A stretch of 64,000 nt of DNA from positions 40,810,687 to 40,874,686 of the forward strand of contig OW388305.1 in the NCBI GenBank assembly GCA_936450465.1, given 5' to 3'. Shown one piece after another: positions 1-10,571 of this stretch. This stretch comes from Gibbula magus (Eukaryota; Mollusca; Gastropoda; Trochida; Trochidae). A model generated the notes under the pieces. The model saw only the letters and a program-made list of their open reading frames with translations. It was not told the DNA's origin and did no database searches. Both the position numbers and the translations under genes were made by a program. Within the stretch, counting starts at the first letter, position 1, and each line of letters begins with the position of its first letter.

Positions 1-102
1 TTGGTAAATATAGATGGTAGCTATGTGTAGATGGTTGGTAAATATAGATGGAAGCTATGTGTAGATGGTTGGTAAATATAGATTGAAGCTATGTGTAGAT
101 GG
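1..102. repeat. 34-bp minisatellite, three copies at window edge
   Basis: Three adjacent copies of a 34-bp unit start with TTGGTAAATATAGAT at positions 1, 35 and 69, with one or two substitutions between copies. The sequence then decays into related TATGTRTAGRTGG-like DNA to about 250. The array probably continues left of the window. Confidence 0.85.
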
Positions 103-963
103 TTGGTATGTGTATGCGGTAGGCGTGTACATGGAGGTTAGCCATATATGTTAGGTATGTATAGTTGTAGGAATGTATTGTAGGCATATGTGGATATATG
201 GATGGATGGTAAGTATTGATTGATTGTAGGTTAGGGATGACATGCATCGAATGCATTGTTATAAGAGTATAGACATTCGAAACCTGATAGGTAAACTTTT
301 AACGGATGTCTGTATGTTAGTACATATTGGTACCTTTGCAAGTGATCTTCACTTGATCTCCTTCACAAATAGGCATGATTCTACATGAGAGACCCCGTTG
401 ATACAGATACGTATGTCAACCATGAAGAATGAAATGATGAAGAGCCATGTCTTGTATTACTTGACATGTTGTTAATGAAATGGTCACCAATCAGACCTGA
501 CCACTGGCACTGGACATGGTAATCTGCCTGGTCAGTGATTCGTCAAAGTCGTAAGGGAGTGAACCTGTTCAGTACATGATTCATTATTAGCTTATCAGCA
601 TATGATGAGTCCACCTCGTGGGGAAAGATGGAAGGCAGATTATCACTGTATACAAAAACAGTTTATTTTGAGCAAAATATTTTCCGCTTGACCATTTGTA
701 GAAATCAGCAGGATCCGACAGCTACGAATGTTGTCATATTGGTATTGGACACATAAACTTAGTAAATTCCATCAGTTGGATGCTTTAGAGAATTAGCCTA
801 TTGTTTGTTATATTGTGACGTATACTTTACAATTGGTCTAAATAACCAGGTTTGCACACACGGATAACACGTTGTTTGCTCTTGTGGCATTATATGATTT
901 TGTAATTAATTACAATGTCAAACGAAATCTAATTGGTGTGTTTGTATAAATTGATCTTGGATA
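103..963. other. Non-coding flank of the DNA transposon
   Basis: No convincing coding sequence on either strand. After the minisatellite tail the DNA is A+T-rich and unique-looking, except for the block at 352-425 that recurs right of the transposon at 8162-8230. Confidence 0.5.
352..425 (+). repeat. Direct repeat flanking the transposon, left copy
   Basis: About 70 bp containing TTCACAAATAGGCATGATTC and GATACAGATA..TGTCAACCAT recurs in the same orientation at 8162-8230 with small indels. The copies lie 540 bp and 415 bp outside the transposon ends, so they are not target duplications. They are more likely an older dispersed repeat or duplication. Confidence 0.8.
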
Positions 964-1080
964 TAGTCCATGAGGTACGACCTGAAAATTGAGTCATCGG
1001 TACCATTTGAGGTGACCAAGGTTTGTTGTATTATTTTTAAAGCTTAATACATCTAGTTTGATAAAAACCATGATAGCAAG
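964..1080 (+). repeat. Left terminal inverted repeat of the DNA transposon
   Basis: About 115 bp, imperfect. The outermost 15 bp are a perfect inverted match to 7733-7747. GTGACCAAGGTTTG and AAACCATGATAGCAA match the right end in the same order and at similar spacing. Confidence 0.85.
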
Positions 1081-1257
1081 CTGGATGACACAGCTTAACC
1101 CTTTCCTGGCTACTTGAATATAGGTACCCCCACGGCGGCAAAACCTCGTACGAATCATGCTTTTCACTGTGCTATGACAGTAGCAGGAGTTTGTATGAAC
1201 TACATATTCATCATTTTGATAATTCAAGACAGATATTGCATCAAATAAGTAAAATTA

Positions 1258-1263
1258 TTTATT
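1258..1263 (-). terminator. Candidate polyadenylation signal of the transposon gene
   Basis: AATAAA on the minus strand, 293 bp past the C-terminal stop and still inside the element. Such hexamers are common in A+T-rich DNA, so this is only positional support. Confidence 0.3.
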
Positions 1264-1555
1264 ACTTACATTCAGATTTCACAAATTTACTCATATTCAT
1301 ATATTCTTATGTGTGTGTTCATATAGCGCTGTTAACGAACTAGTGTTTTGAAGTTGTTGGAAGCATTTATCAGATGCAAGAAACTCCATGAATAAAGAGA
1401 TATGTAAACCACATGATAAGTTTTGAATAAAACAAATCCATTTCAGGGAAAATGATAACATATATCATTATGGCAATAGGTCACCTTATTATCATCTACA
1501 GCTTGAATTTAGTGGAAGTACCCACCTACACATTCACTCACAGTTTTGGAATAAG

Positions 1556-2131
1556 TTACTGAGCAAACTCCTCATCAGTCTCACTGTCTTCTCCTGAAGA
1601 AGAATAGCTTTCTTCTTCATGATCATCAGCTGGTTGATTTGAACAGTTTGTCAGTCGACACAGTTCTGAACACTTCAGTTTGTTCACAAGGCAAACACAC
1701 TGGGGTAGAGCACATTCCTTGCGGCATGGGCATGAGATGAGCACAAGAACACTCTCAGGTGCTGGGCTGCCATCCATCCAATCAAAGATTAAATTTCCAG
1801 TTTCCAGTGTCCATCCATGTCCAGAAGGGAGCGGGATTTCTGGCATCTGCACTAGACTGTTCCTCCATATGACACTTTGGTAGTTGGCTCTCTGGATGTG
1901 TTTCTGTAGGGCATCGGCACACGGCGGCAGTTGATGGGGTTCGATCTTTCCCTTTCTGCTGGCAAACATGTCATACCTGAGCTTGTTGACCTTCTTTGTA
2001 CTAGTCTTGGCAGAATACAAGAGGCAAGTGAACTCCTCCAGCTGACTCTGAAGAGCTTGGGATACCTGCATTTTACTTCCAAGCAGTTTGAATGTGGCTT
2101 GCCAAGGCTGGTTACTTCTTAGTAGTTTCAA
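1556..2131 (-). pseudogene. Detached C-terminal part of the transposon nuclease
   Basis: About 190 codons without a normal start codon, overlapping the end of the 2112-6134 frame in another frame. It contains LPPCADAL (about 68-75), RANYQ (81-85), HGW (105-107) and a cysteine-rich tail with eight cysteines between residues 134 and 163 (C-x-C-x3-C-x4-C-x-C pattern), then an acidic Ser/Glu tail. The abrupt switch around 2112-2131, with no room for the XPG-type helix-turn-helix between the two parts, suggests a small deletion plus frameshift. It was originally continuous with the upstream frame. I see no splice pair that would rescue it. The fragment ends about 590 bp from the left terminus. Confidence 0.7.
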
Positions 2132-5100
2132 TGCTGATATGCTGTGATGCTGAAATGGCGTGAATGTTGATGTACTGTACTCTCAGTCTTGAACCAGCCT
2201 TCATGAAGATCTTTGCTTTGATTTTCCAGCTGTACATCAAGCACATCACAAATACATCTGTGTCGTCAGAAACCATCAGGATGTTGTGAAAGCCTTGGTT
2301 TGCAGCATGAGCACTGTGTAAAAGTAGTCTTGTGTCTGCTTCCTCCTGGCTGGACTGGAGATCATCAGTGCGGACAGAGCCATCTCTTCTGATCATGAAA
2401 CAATCCTTTTCCCTTGTCACATAAAGCACTCTGTCTCCCAGCATGTCTCTGCTTTGAGGTTGTTGCCATTCATCCACTAGAAATTTGATCAGTTCTGTTT
2501 TGTTGTTTGTTTTCAAAAGAAACTGTCTCCACTGAGTTATAGACTGCTTTGATGAAATGCCCTTGTATTGAACAGTTTCTTCATTTGACATTCCTCTCAG
2601 CTGTCTCTCTACATTCTTTATGGAGGTCTGGTTGTAAACATCAAAAACAATGTCTATTCTTTCAGCTGTTCGTCCCTCACATAATGCCACAGATAAGATT
2701 GCAGATGCCAGTTGACCAAAAGTCTTGCCATCACCCTTCATTTTCTGCACCACAGCCATGCCATCAAGTATGCATGCTTGATGATTCTGGGGAACTTCCT
2801 CGACAACTGGGGTGGTTTTCTGCAACTCCTTAGCTAACGTTGCCTTTGTTGTCTTTCTTGGTGTACCATCTGAAGTTGCTAAAGACCAGGGAAAGGGTCC
2901 AAGTGGATGCTGCAAAACTTCTCTCATGTCCAACTTCCGCGTCTGAGCCATCATTAGCATTGTGCCAAAAATGTTAGATGTTGTCTTCAGCATGACTTCT
3001 CTTCCATTTGTTTTTACTTTTCTTGATTTGCGGATACTTGAGAAAGTTTTCAACTTTTGCTTTGAGAGTTTGTCAAAAAACTTTGATGAACTGCCTTCCG
3101 ACAATCTCTCTTTCTTGAAATCCTCATAAGCCTCTTCCCCTGACTTTTGTGCTCTCATCAGATCCTTTGTGACATCAGATGGAGCCACAGTAGCACTGGC
3201 AATGTTGACTAGACCAAAGTCCTGTTGAACATCAAAAGGATTCACCATCTCTTCAATGATATTTACAAGGTTTGAGACTGCCTGTTCATCCTTTTGAATT
3301 CTTGTGTATTGCAACTCGGCATGACTGAATGATCTTGATGTAAGTCCAAGCATACTTCTGAACAGGTGCATATACTCACTCCGATGCTCCGCTGTTAGGT
3401 AAAAACGACTGACTGGTCCTGACTTGGTGCTGAAGCGGCAAGTACCTCCTGCAGTTTGAGTGTCTTTGTTCACCGTTTCTTCAGTTGTTTGATCCACAGG
3501 AATTCTTCCAAAGGTGTTCTTGTCCCCTAATTGCACAGAAAATCTTCCTTCTTTGAATTGATTGTAGACATCAGGATGCATTGATGGCAGCAACGACATT
3601 TCTGCGAAGTAGGCAGTCAGGTACCTTGCATAGTTGATCTTGTCATAAGCGAAGCACCAGGGGATCATTTTCCGAATTGCAGACATATGCAATTCCCAGT
3701 CACCTTCGCGAGATGCTCGAATCAGACCCAGCATGACACCCGCCACCATATCCACATAGCTCATCCAAAATCTAGACAGTTCACCATTCCTCTCTCTCAG
3801 AAATGACAAGTACTGGTTGAAATTTTCAAGGAGTTTCATTACAGAATCATCTTGTAAAGTTGTATGAAAAGACCTTTGTTCAATATTTTCCCTGAGATGG
3901 TTTAAAACATCCAGACCAGTAGCTGTAATGGCTATCTTCTCCTGATGGTTTGCAGTGAGCCAAGGCATGAAACCTTTCCAGGCGAGACGAAGCAGTGCTT
4001 CCATCATATGCTTGTGAACTCTGACTCCTCTGTTGTAATGACGTCCATCCATGGTAGTTGACACGGAGCCTTGTGCAAGTGTTCCAGCTTCTATCAGGAT
4101 ATCTCTAAGGCCTGCATCTTGAAAGCGTTTGCCGAGTATGGATAGAAAGTTCATAATTGTATGAAAGGTTCCCATTCGTAATATGACTTGCTTGAACTTT
4201 TCCTTATTCTTCCAAACTATCTCTGTTGCTTTAGCATACAAAGCCTGATCGAACACGATGACAATGTTTGGAAGGCAGAGATGGTCTCGGATGGCAAGGG
4301 AGCGAGAGAGAATCTCATTGACTGTTGACAAGTCTGTGGCAAGGGCGTTGATAGTTGGCAGGTAGGCAATCTTATCAGGTTCAACAGAGAGTTCATTCCT
4401 TGTCAAAATGTTGAAGCCAGTCCAGCCTGTGACAATTTGATGCAATGGATCTCCAAGTCTCAATATCATCCAAATCAGTGTCTTGGCCAGTGCTTCTCTC
4501 GAAGCTTCTTCTCTTCTGTTGTCTTCATCCTGCAGAACCACAGGTCCCTGTCGCTTGCCAGCATTGTAGATTGGGAGTTGATGCTCAGGGATGTCAATAC
4601 TTCTTCTTCCTGATTTTGAAGTTGTTGTTGGAGAGACCAGGAGCTCAGGTCCAAACACCAAGGGTTGTACACAGATACCATTCACACGGTGAGTGGTACC
4701 AGCACCAGTCAATGTTTCTTCAAGCCTATCAATATTGTCCCAAGACAAAGTTGTAAAGACATGTGGCTTCATGGCTTCAGAAAGTCCTGTCATCTGTGAT
4801 TCACCTGAGAGTTTAGAGAGCGCTAGCTCGGTCTCATTCTCCTCCATGGTGGTATACGAGATTCCATGACCCAGTCTGTTCAACGCACGAATGATTTCAA
4901 CATTTCCTGTCAACGACTTCACAGCATTTGGCAGCAAGATTTGTTTCGGTGGGGTTATTGCTCCACGACTCACAGCATAAATCATGTCTTGACTAAAAGA
5001 ATCAATAAGCCACTCTGATCGTTGAGATATTGAACTTGGTGATGGTTCTCCAGTGATAATTGAACAAAAGAATGTCTTAACAGGTGCTGGAATCCTGAAC

Positions 5101-6134
5101 ATGTCTTTAACTTGGTTAGGAATGAATGGCCACATCTTTGGTGAATGATACCGCTTGATTGTATTTCTCAGATAGGTAGCTGCTTTGACCAAAAGTGAGT
5201 CTGAGTTCTCTGAAGAAAGTTTTGTAATTTCCAGCTCTTCTTTCAAGTTCTGATTCTCTCTAACAAGTTCTTCTCTACTCAGTTTATCTGGGAATACCAA
5301 TACTTTTCCTTTGTCAGATGTTGTGAACTGCAAGGCAGAATCAAATTCTTGTTGGAGCTTACGTTTTATGTGCTTCCTTGTTGATTGTCTGATTCGTTGA
5401 ATATCCAACTCTGTCATTTTGCTCAAGACCATATCTTTCAAATCTGTTAGTGGCATGACCCTAGGAGAATTAAAGAGGTCTTCCCTGATGAAGTTGAACA
5501 AAGTATCCAGAGCAGTTTCTTCAGCTTCTTTGTATATCTGATCCTCCTGGTCTTCTGCCGTCCCTGTTGTTATTGTACCATCCTTTGGTTTTCCCGTACA
5601 TTTAGTGTACTTCTTGTAGCAGGACTTGTGGTACCAGGCCTCTGCAGCTACAAGATCTTGAGTTGTCACCAGGGGTAGGAGCCTCTCATCTTCTTTCTCA
5701 AGTACAGCTCTTCTGATGGTGGTATCGGCCTGCAGTTCCACGCACTGTGTGAGCTGTTCCCTGGAGTTGGACGCCTTGAGATACTTGTTGGGTTTTCCTG
5801 GAGGACAAAAAATACATATTTTCTCAAGTATGGCTGTAGAGTTCTTATCCTTTTCCCGGGATGATTTTCTGGAATACTTTGCCACTGACTCATCTTCTAT
5901 GTCATTTTTATGCAAATCTCTCTTCATGGTATATAGTTGTCTGCATTTTCTGTGATAGTAAACAGTGGGTACAGTACCTTCTGGCAAATGTTCACATAAG
6001 TCAAGGATGACTGTGTGTTTTTTCAATTTGGCAGCCTTTAGAAGTGTAGCCCATGACTCCAAATCTCTAGGCGACACAAGATTGGTTGACAGTTCTTCTG
6101 TGCCAGTATGAATCATGCACTCTGAGGTTGTCAT
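2112..6134 (-). CDS. Large zinc-finger/XPG-like nuclease, putative transposase (exon 2)
   Basis: 1340 codons from the internal ATG at 6134; the exon probably begins at 6150. Visible in order: a zinc-binding-like module ending Y-Y-H61-R-K-C64; a second module with C107-x2-C110 and W-Y-H169-K-S-C172; a short coiled coil around residues 285-305; a long central region; and near the C-terminus E-E-A-D (about 1264-1267) and S-D-D-T-D (about 1289-1293). The last two have the spacing of acidic catalytic residues in the XPG/FEN1 nuclease I-region. The frame then runs off into a stop at 2112 just where this fold would be expected to continue. The C-terminal 190 residues lie in another frame at 1556-2131. 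It is the only gene of the 964-7747 element, so a role in cutting or joining element DNA in the nucleus is inferred. The frame is otherwise intact for 4 kb, so the break is probably recent. Confidence 0.75.
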   Translation of the reverse strand: MTTSECMIHTGTEELSTNLVSPRDLESWATLLKAAKLKKHTVILDLCEHLPEGTVPTVYYHRKCRQLYTMKRDLHKNDIEDESVAKYSRKSSREKDKNSTAILEKICIFCPPGKPNKYLKASNSREQLTQCVELQADTTIRRAVLEKEDERLLPLVTTQDLVAAEAWYHKSCYKKYTKCTGKPKDGTITTGTAEDQEDQIYKEAEETALDTLFNFIREDLFNSPRVMPLTDLKDMVLSKMTELDIQRIRQSTRKHIKRKLQQEFDSALQFTTSDKGKVLVFPDKLSREELVRENQNLKEELEITKLSSENSDSLLVKAATYLRNTIKRYHSPKMWPFIPNQVKDMFRIPAPVKTFFCSIITGEPSPSSISQRSEWLIDSFSQDMIYAVSRGAITPPKQILLPNAVKSLTGNVEIIRALNRLGHGISYTTMEENETELALSKLSGESQMTGLSEAMKPHVFTTLSWDNIDRLEETLTGAGTTHRVNGICVQPLVFGPELLVSPTTTSKSGRRSIDIPEHQLPIYNAGKRQGPVVLQDEDNRREEASREALAKTLIWMILRLGDPLHQIVTGWTGFNILTRNELSVEPDKIAYLPTINALATDLSTVNEILSRSLAIRDHLCLPNIVIVFDQALYAKATEIVWKNKEKFKQVILRMGTFHTIMNFLSILGKRFQDAGLRDILIEAGTLAQGSVSTTMDGRHYNRGVRVHKHMMEALLRLAWKGFMPWLTANHQEKIAITATGLDVLNHLRENIEQRSFHTTLQDDSVMKLLENFNQYLSFLRERNGELSRFWMSYVDMVAGVMLGLIRASREGDWELHMSAIRKMIPWCFAYDKINYARYLTAYFAEMSLLPSMHPDVYNQFKEGRFSVQLGDKNTFGRIPVDQTTEETVNKDTQTAGGTCRFSTKSGPVSRFYLTAEHRSEYMHLFRSMLGLTSRSFSHAELQYTRIQKDEQAVSNLVNIIEEMVNPFDVQQDFGLVNIASATVAPSDVTKDLMRAQKSGEEAYEDFKKERLSEGSSSKFFDKLSKQKLKTFSSIRKSRKVKTNGREVMLKTTSNIFGTMLMMAQTRKLDMREVLQHPLGPFPWSLATSDGTPRKTTKATLAKELQKTTPVVEEVPQNHQACILDGMAVVQKMKGDGKTFGQLASAILSVALCEGRTAERIDIVFDVYNQTSIKNVERQLRGMSNEETVQYKGISSKQSITQWRQFLLKTNNKTELIKFLVDEWQQPQSRDMLGDRVLYVTREKDCFMIRRDGSVRTDDLQSSQEEADTRLLLHSAHAANQGFHNILMVSDDTDVFVMCLMYSWKIKAKIFMKAGSRLRVQYINIHAISASQHISIETTKK

Positions 6135-6150
6135 GATTATGAAGTAACAT

Positions 6151-7457
6151 CTGGAATAAAATCAAAAACAGACCTTAGCATACAGTTTATATTTTTTTCA
6201 TATTAAAAAGTATCATTGAAACATAAAATCAGTATTTTAAATCTAGTCCACAGGCTTATTAATGTTCCCTCACAATTACAAATTTAGCAATTTAAATGTT
6301 GAAATTTAAAAAAGTAGTCTTATATAGACAATGACATCAATAAGAACATTCAGATTCAGATTGAAAGTATTCTAATTTAAAAAAAGAAAAGAAAAAAGGA
6401 TGTAATGAAGCATTGTGAAATATCCTCCCTTGCCCCATACTTGCCCCATCCAATTATTGATTGAAATAAAGTGTTTGAATGATACACATTTGTGGAAAGA
6501 AATGTCAAATTTGTGGACATTTGGAAAAAAATATTAAAAAATGTCGAAAAATTTCCTTGGAAGAGGGAACAATTAAGACAAAATTACATTAAACACACAA
6601 AATAAACATAAGATAAAATTATTTCTAATAATAGGAAAATATTAAATCTCATTTCATTCTCTGTTTTATTTATTTTAAGTTGATAGAATAATTCACCCCA
6701 TTTTTTAAGCCACCATCCGCAATTAAATGATACACATTTGTAGGGAAAGACATATCAAACAAATACCTTGAAACGGGGGAATTATTGTTTTAAAAAAAAT
6801 ATTTTGCACCCAAAAACTGTCATATGAGAAATTCTTTAATAGGATAATTCATTGAAATAAGGAAATATATCATAATTCATTCTTAGTGTTATTTGAATTG
6901 ATTCGACAGAATAATTTTCCCAATTTTGAAGAAAAAATATTCCTTCCAAAAATTTGATTTTATATACAAAAACAGAAGATCTAATAAAACAAAACGCTTT
7001 TTTAAAAATAAAACAACTTAAATCATGTTTTATTCTCAGTTTAATTGCATTTGAATTGACAGAATAATATTTCAAAGTTTGAGATCCACCAGAGGCTTTG
7101 CTCTTTAAAAAGATATATGAGTAGTTGAAGGTAAACAGTATCCAAGACATTTGATTGACAGATTTGGTTCCTGATATGAATGCAAATTCTAATTAATTTT
7201 CTTTCAATTTCCAACAAGAACCTTTATCTTACAAGTGTACAGACATTTGACACTACTGCATAAATGTTTCTATGTTAAATTTTCAAGGAATTAGACAGTG
7301 CATCTTTGCAAGCCATTGGTGCTAAAGTTGACTTGTCATAGTGAATTTTATTATGTTGTTTTAATCAAATTATCACTGAAATGATATGCTTTGAATTATT
7401 TTACATAAGAAACAATATTTTTGAAACATTATAAACAAGTTTTTAATTAATACTTAC
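6151..7457 (-). other. Putative 1307-bp intron of the transposon gene
   Basis: Strongly A+T-rich, no coding potential, bounded by GTAAGT (7457-7452) and TTTTATTCCAG (6161-6151) on the minus strand. It holds diverged internal repeats: GATACACATTTGT at about 6481 and 6729, and a TTGAATTGA..CAGAATAAT-like module near 6680, 6895 and 7050. Confidence 0.55.
6640..7085. repeat. Diverged tandem repeat inside the intron
   Basis: Three degraded copies of an approximately 170-210 bp module share TCATTC/TTTATT..TTTGAATTGA..CAGAATAAT and the following TTTT-rich stretch. Confidence 0.45.
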
Positions 7458-7543
7458 CCCTTTATCAGCTTGAAGGGATCAATGACATCCGCTCCTGCAT
7501 AGCAACTGTGTAAACAGGAAGTGCGGCCATCTTGGATTACCAT
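7458..7543 (-). CDS. Putative exon 1 of the transposon nuclease gene
   Basis: An 86-nt open stretch starts with ATG at 7543 (28 codons plus two bases, beginning MVIQDGRTSC and ending KLIKG after splicing). It ends at a strong donor, GGG|GTAAGT, at 7458/7457. The acceptor TTTTATTCCAG|A at 6151/6150 restores the frame of the large exon 2 exactly (phase 2). The spliced joint adds cysteines (SCLHSC, then CY after the joint) ahead of the first zinc-binding module. The exon lies just inside the right terminal repeat, where a transposon gene would be expected to start. Splicing is inferred from consensus sites and frame agreement, not from a transcript. Confidence 0.6.
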
Positions 7544-7640
7544 AGTGGTACCTAACAACTAATTACATATCTGTTGTGATGGAACCAGCATCAAGTGACT
7601 TTTTATGATCACCATAAAAACTTATAGCTGCTAAAATATG

Positions 7641-7747
7641 ATTGCTATCATGGTTTATTATTGAAAGCAGCCACCAATCTTCATTTTAAACACATCAAAC
7701 CTTGGTCACTCTATGTGGGCATCAAAAAGTGTGTACCTCATGGACTA
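7641..7747 (-). repeat. Right terminal inverted repeat of the DNA transposon
   Basis: About 107 bp, the inverted partner of 964-1080. The first coding exon of the element's gene begins about 100 bp inside it, so this end should also carry the promoter. Confidence 0.85.
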
Positions 7748-7965
7748 ATAGTACATAGACTAAAAACAGAAATAAATGCCGGACTTTACACTCTTTTAAG
7801 TGAGCAATATACATCGTGAATCAAATCAATATATGTCATGACGTCACTTTACAATCTACACATCTACTTCTATCTCTACATCGATGTCAGTTTGATCACT
7901 ACTAGATTATCCGAGTGTCATAATGTGAAGATTGTTTACACAATCAATGAATCATGTGACATTTC

Positions 7966-7997
7966 CAGATTGTTTGAACAATCTACAGATTGTGATA
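7966..7997. repeat. GATTGTTTGAACAATC palindrome module, isolated copy
   Basis: CCAGATTGTTTGAACAATCT followed by ACAGATTGTGAT. The same layout occurs at 48656-48685 (CCTAGATTGTTTAAACAATC) and, inverted or varied, at 53282-53312 and 53594-53622. Confidence 0.7.
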
Positions 7998-8161
7998 ATT
8001 TCTATATTGTACGGACTACATATATTGTGCCACTTTGATCCATTACACAAACTACCAAGCTGTCGTGTCCAATAAAGGAGATCCATAGTTCAAACTGTAA
8101 TCTGCTATTATGTATATGGTCATTTAGTAAGACATGTACCATATTCATGCAGATTTTTCAA

Positions 8162-8230
8162 TTGATCTTCACAAATAGGCATGATTCTACATGATTCTAC
8201 AACCCCCCTGATACAGATATGTCAACCATA
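8162..8230 (+). repeat. Direct repeat flanking the transposon, right copy
   Basis: Partner of 352-425. It differs mainly by an internal duplication of ATGATTCTAC and loss of a few bases before the shared TTCACAAATAGG core. Confidence 0.8.
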
Positions 8231-10292
8231 AATAACGATGTGAACAAAACATAACATACACTAAATTCTACATCTGCATTGATTTTAAAAAGTGTATGAA
8301 GCAGAAACGTTATGTCCATGACATTCCCCCACATTGACATGAGGTAAGAAATATCTTAACATGAATTTCATACCACTTAAAGCTATTGCATTAATTGCTG
8401 TTTATCCTTTGAGAGAACATAAACAACTTTCTTTGTTTTCTCTCAGACTTATAATTGGTCACTGAAAAATTTCAAAATGTTTTCCAAATACAAACTGGGC
8501 TACGATAACATCTTTATAGTTTTCTTAAACCTGCTTTTAGAACAGTCTTCGATTGTACAGGTCAATATGAAAAACATTATCTTCTGACTTAAAAATAATT
8601 GGTCATTGAAGAATCCATAGCCCGTGGCATAAAAGAGAATTCTTTATAGTGCAGATGTACACTATCAATGAGCTCGGGTCACAGATCAGCTGTAGACATT
8701 TTATGATTCCTCTGTGTCAAAAATAAAACAGAGCGTTAGTGAATAAGATATTGCTGATGTTCACACAAGCATGGAATTACCTATACCCTTATGACAAATA
8801 AACTAGTAGCTATGAAAAGATGTTGTACTGGTTTCTTGCAAGTAATGAACTATATAACCTTAGTTTCACTGGTTGGTTTGGTCATATTCATTATTTGTGT
8901 CACAATGCAGTGAGCGAAAAGTGACTTATATATAAACATGATTGTATAACTGACATAAACTCTACCCCCTATTCCTGAAATAAGTAATTAATTAAGTCTT
9001 TTATCGTTTATCCTTTAATCCATTGGGTACAATAATTAAATGCCATAAAAGACCATTGGCGAACTAATGTTGAATGAAAACATTAACATAAATTTACAAA
9101 GATCAATGGACCTCAGAAAGCTTGTCTGATACACAAAACGTATGAATTATCGAACTGTGGATATTATTTTCACAATGATGTCATCAAACGATATCTCGAA
9201 AAATATGCATGCCATAACAAAAAAAGAATTCACATTTTATACACTTACAATTTGAACCATTTATATCCTTAGTTAAGCAACATGCATCAGTTTAAAGTGG
9301 CTGCAGTAACACAGTTCACGAGTTTTCTTGTCATGCTGATTTTTCAATGTGCCATATTTATGTTCATTCATGATATATGTTGTCGTATCCCATCATTTTC
9401 ATTTACAGTGCCCCCTTTCACACAGCAACCTTTGCTAAAGTTAACATTAACTCCCATACTTTAACATTGCAATAAGATTACTTTAGTGACTTACGATCAC
9501 CTTAGGGCATCATGAAAGGGCTCCCAGATTTGTATAATCATCTATACAGAAACGTCGCCATAGTGAAAGTAAAGTGTTTGATTTGTTATAAAGTGATTGT
9601 TTTCTCCTCTCATTAAAACCAAGAGACACATCAATAAGTGTTCTTCCTTATACACAATAATCAGCATGCTCAATACCCAATTGTCTGCAATCATAACAAT
9701 AGTATCAATATGCACTCTATGAAATCGCACCTTTAATAATATTAGTGATGAAATAGAAGACAACAAATTAGTTATTCAACTATCAATATATAAAAGTACC
9801 GTCTGTTTACCCTCATGAATGTAGATTTGAATCTTGTCCAAAATCTGTGTTCTTAAAATATTTGATGTTTTATTTGGACCAGGTGATTAAGTACCCTCTA
9901 TGGCTTCTGTCCTCCAAGAAAACAGTTTGGGAAAGGAATTCCAAACAGGAATAAGCTAACAGAGAATACCATGCCTTAACGAATAGAAATGAAAAAAACC
10001 CATAAATGATTGTATTCACAAATTATTCTCAAATTACACATCCAAATATACCATGAAAGATAAACATCCATCTTTTAAACAACAACTTTTCACAAAAGTA
10101 TTATCTATTTTATTAGCATGTAAATAAATAAGTCTGACACATTCGTGTATATCTAGATCAGCTGCTGATAGAAATATCATGTTACAACAAATACATTGTT
10201 AATGCAAAATGCATTATCAACTTTCATACGTTGATTTTTATTGTATATTAAATCATATAACCTCAATTCAACACATTTTGTCTGATAATCCA

Positions 10293-10571
10293 AGGGGTGG
10301 GATAGCGCGTTCGGCACCGGAAAAAGTGGTCTGGGGTTCAAATTCCGCCAGGGGCACGGCAACTTCTTCTGGCAGAGAACTGTTCTACCATGCAGTAACG
10401 TTTGAGTGCAATGGTAGTACCATCCATGGTTTCACTAGTTCCAGCCGATGCTTGCAAATGTCACTGCAATCCATAGCCACATGTTGCAGGCTTTCTCCCT
10501 GCCATAATACTAGGAGCCTTGATGTAAGGGAAACACTCATGAAAGCGGCGTTAACCCGAAGACACCTCACA
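10293..10571 (+). mobile_element. tRNA-headed SINE, degraded
   Basis: Head GGGATAGCGCGTTCGGC, B-box-like GGGTTCAAATTCC, body with CATAGCCACATG and CTTTCTCCCTGCCATAATAC, tail GAAAGCGGCGTTAA. The A-box region is shortened. Confidence 0.85.

Larger units (their letters stand above)
964..7747 (-). mobile_element. 6.8-kb TIR DNA transposon, Academ-like
   Basis: The ends are inverted copies. TAGTCCATGAGGTAC begins at 964 and its complement ends at 7747. Further matching blocks inward are GTGACCAAGGTTTG near 1012 and 7700, and AAACCATGATAGCAA near 1066 and 7642. The element is flanked by ATA at 961-963 and 7748-7750, which fits a 3-bp target duplication. The same bases can be read as a TA duplication with the element at 966-7745. 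Its only gene is a two-exon minus-strand gene whose protein has N-terminal zinc-binding modules and a C-terminal XPG-like nuclease signature. From memory, long zinc-finger/XPG proteins and 3-4 bp duplications are features of the Academ superfamily. That family name is tentative; the transposon itself is well supported. Confidence 0.85.
7751..10292. other. A+T-rich non-coding stretch
   Basis: No coding sequence I can support. It holds the flanking direct repeat at 8162-8230 and, near 7966-7997, a CAGATTGTTTGAACAATCT palindrome that resembles motifs at the edges of the 49-53 kb satellite. Weak internal similarity (ATAATTGGTCA..TGAA) occurs near 8450 and 8590. Confidence 0.5.
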
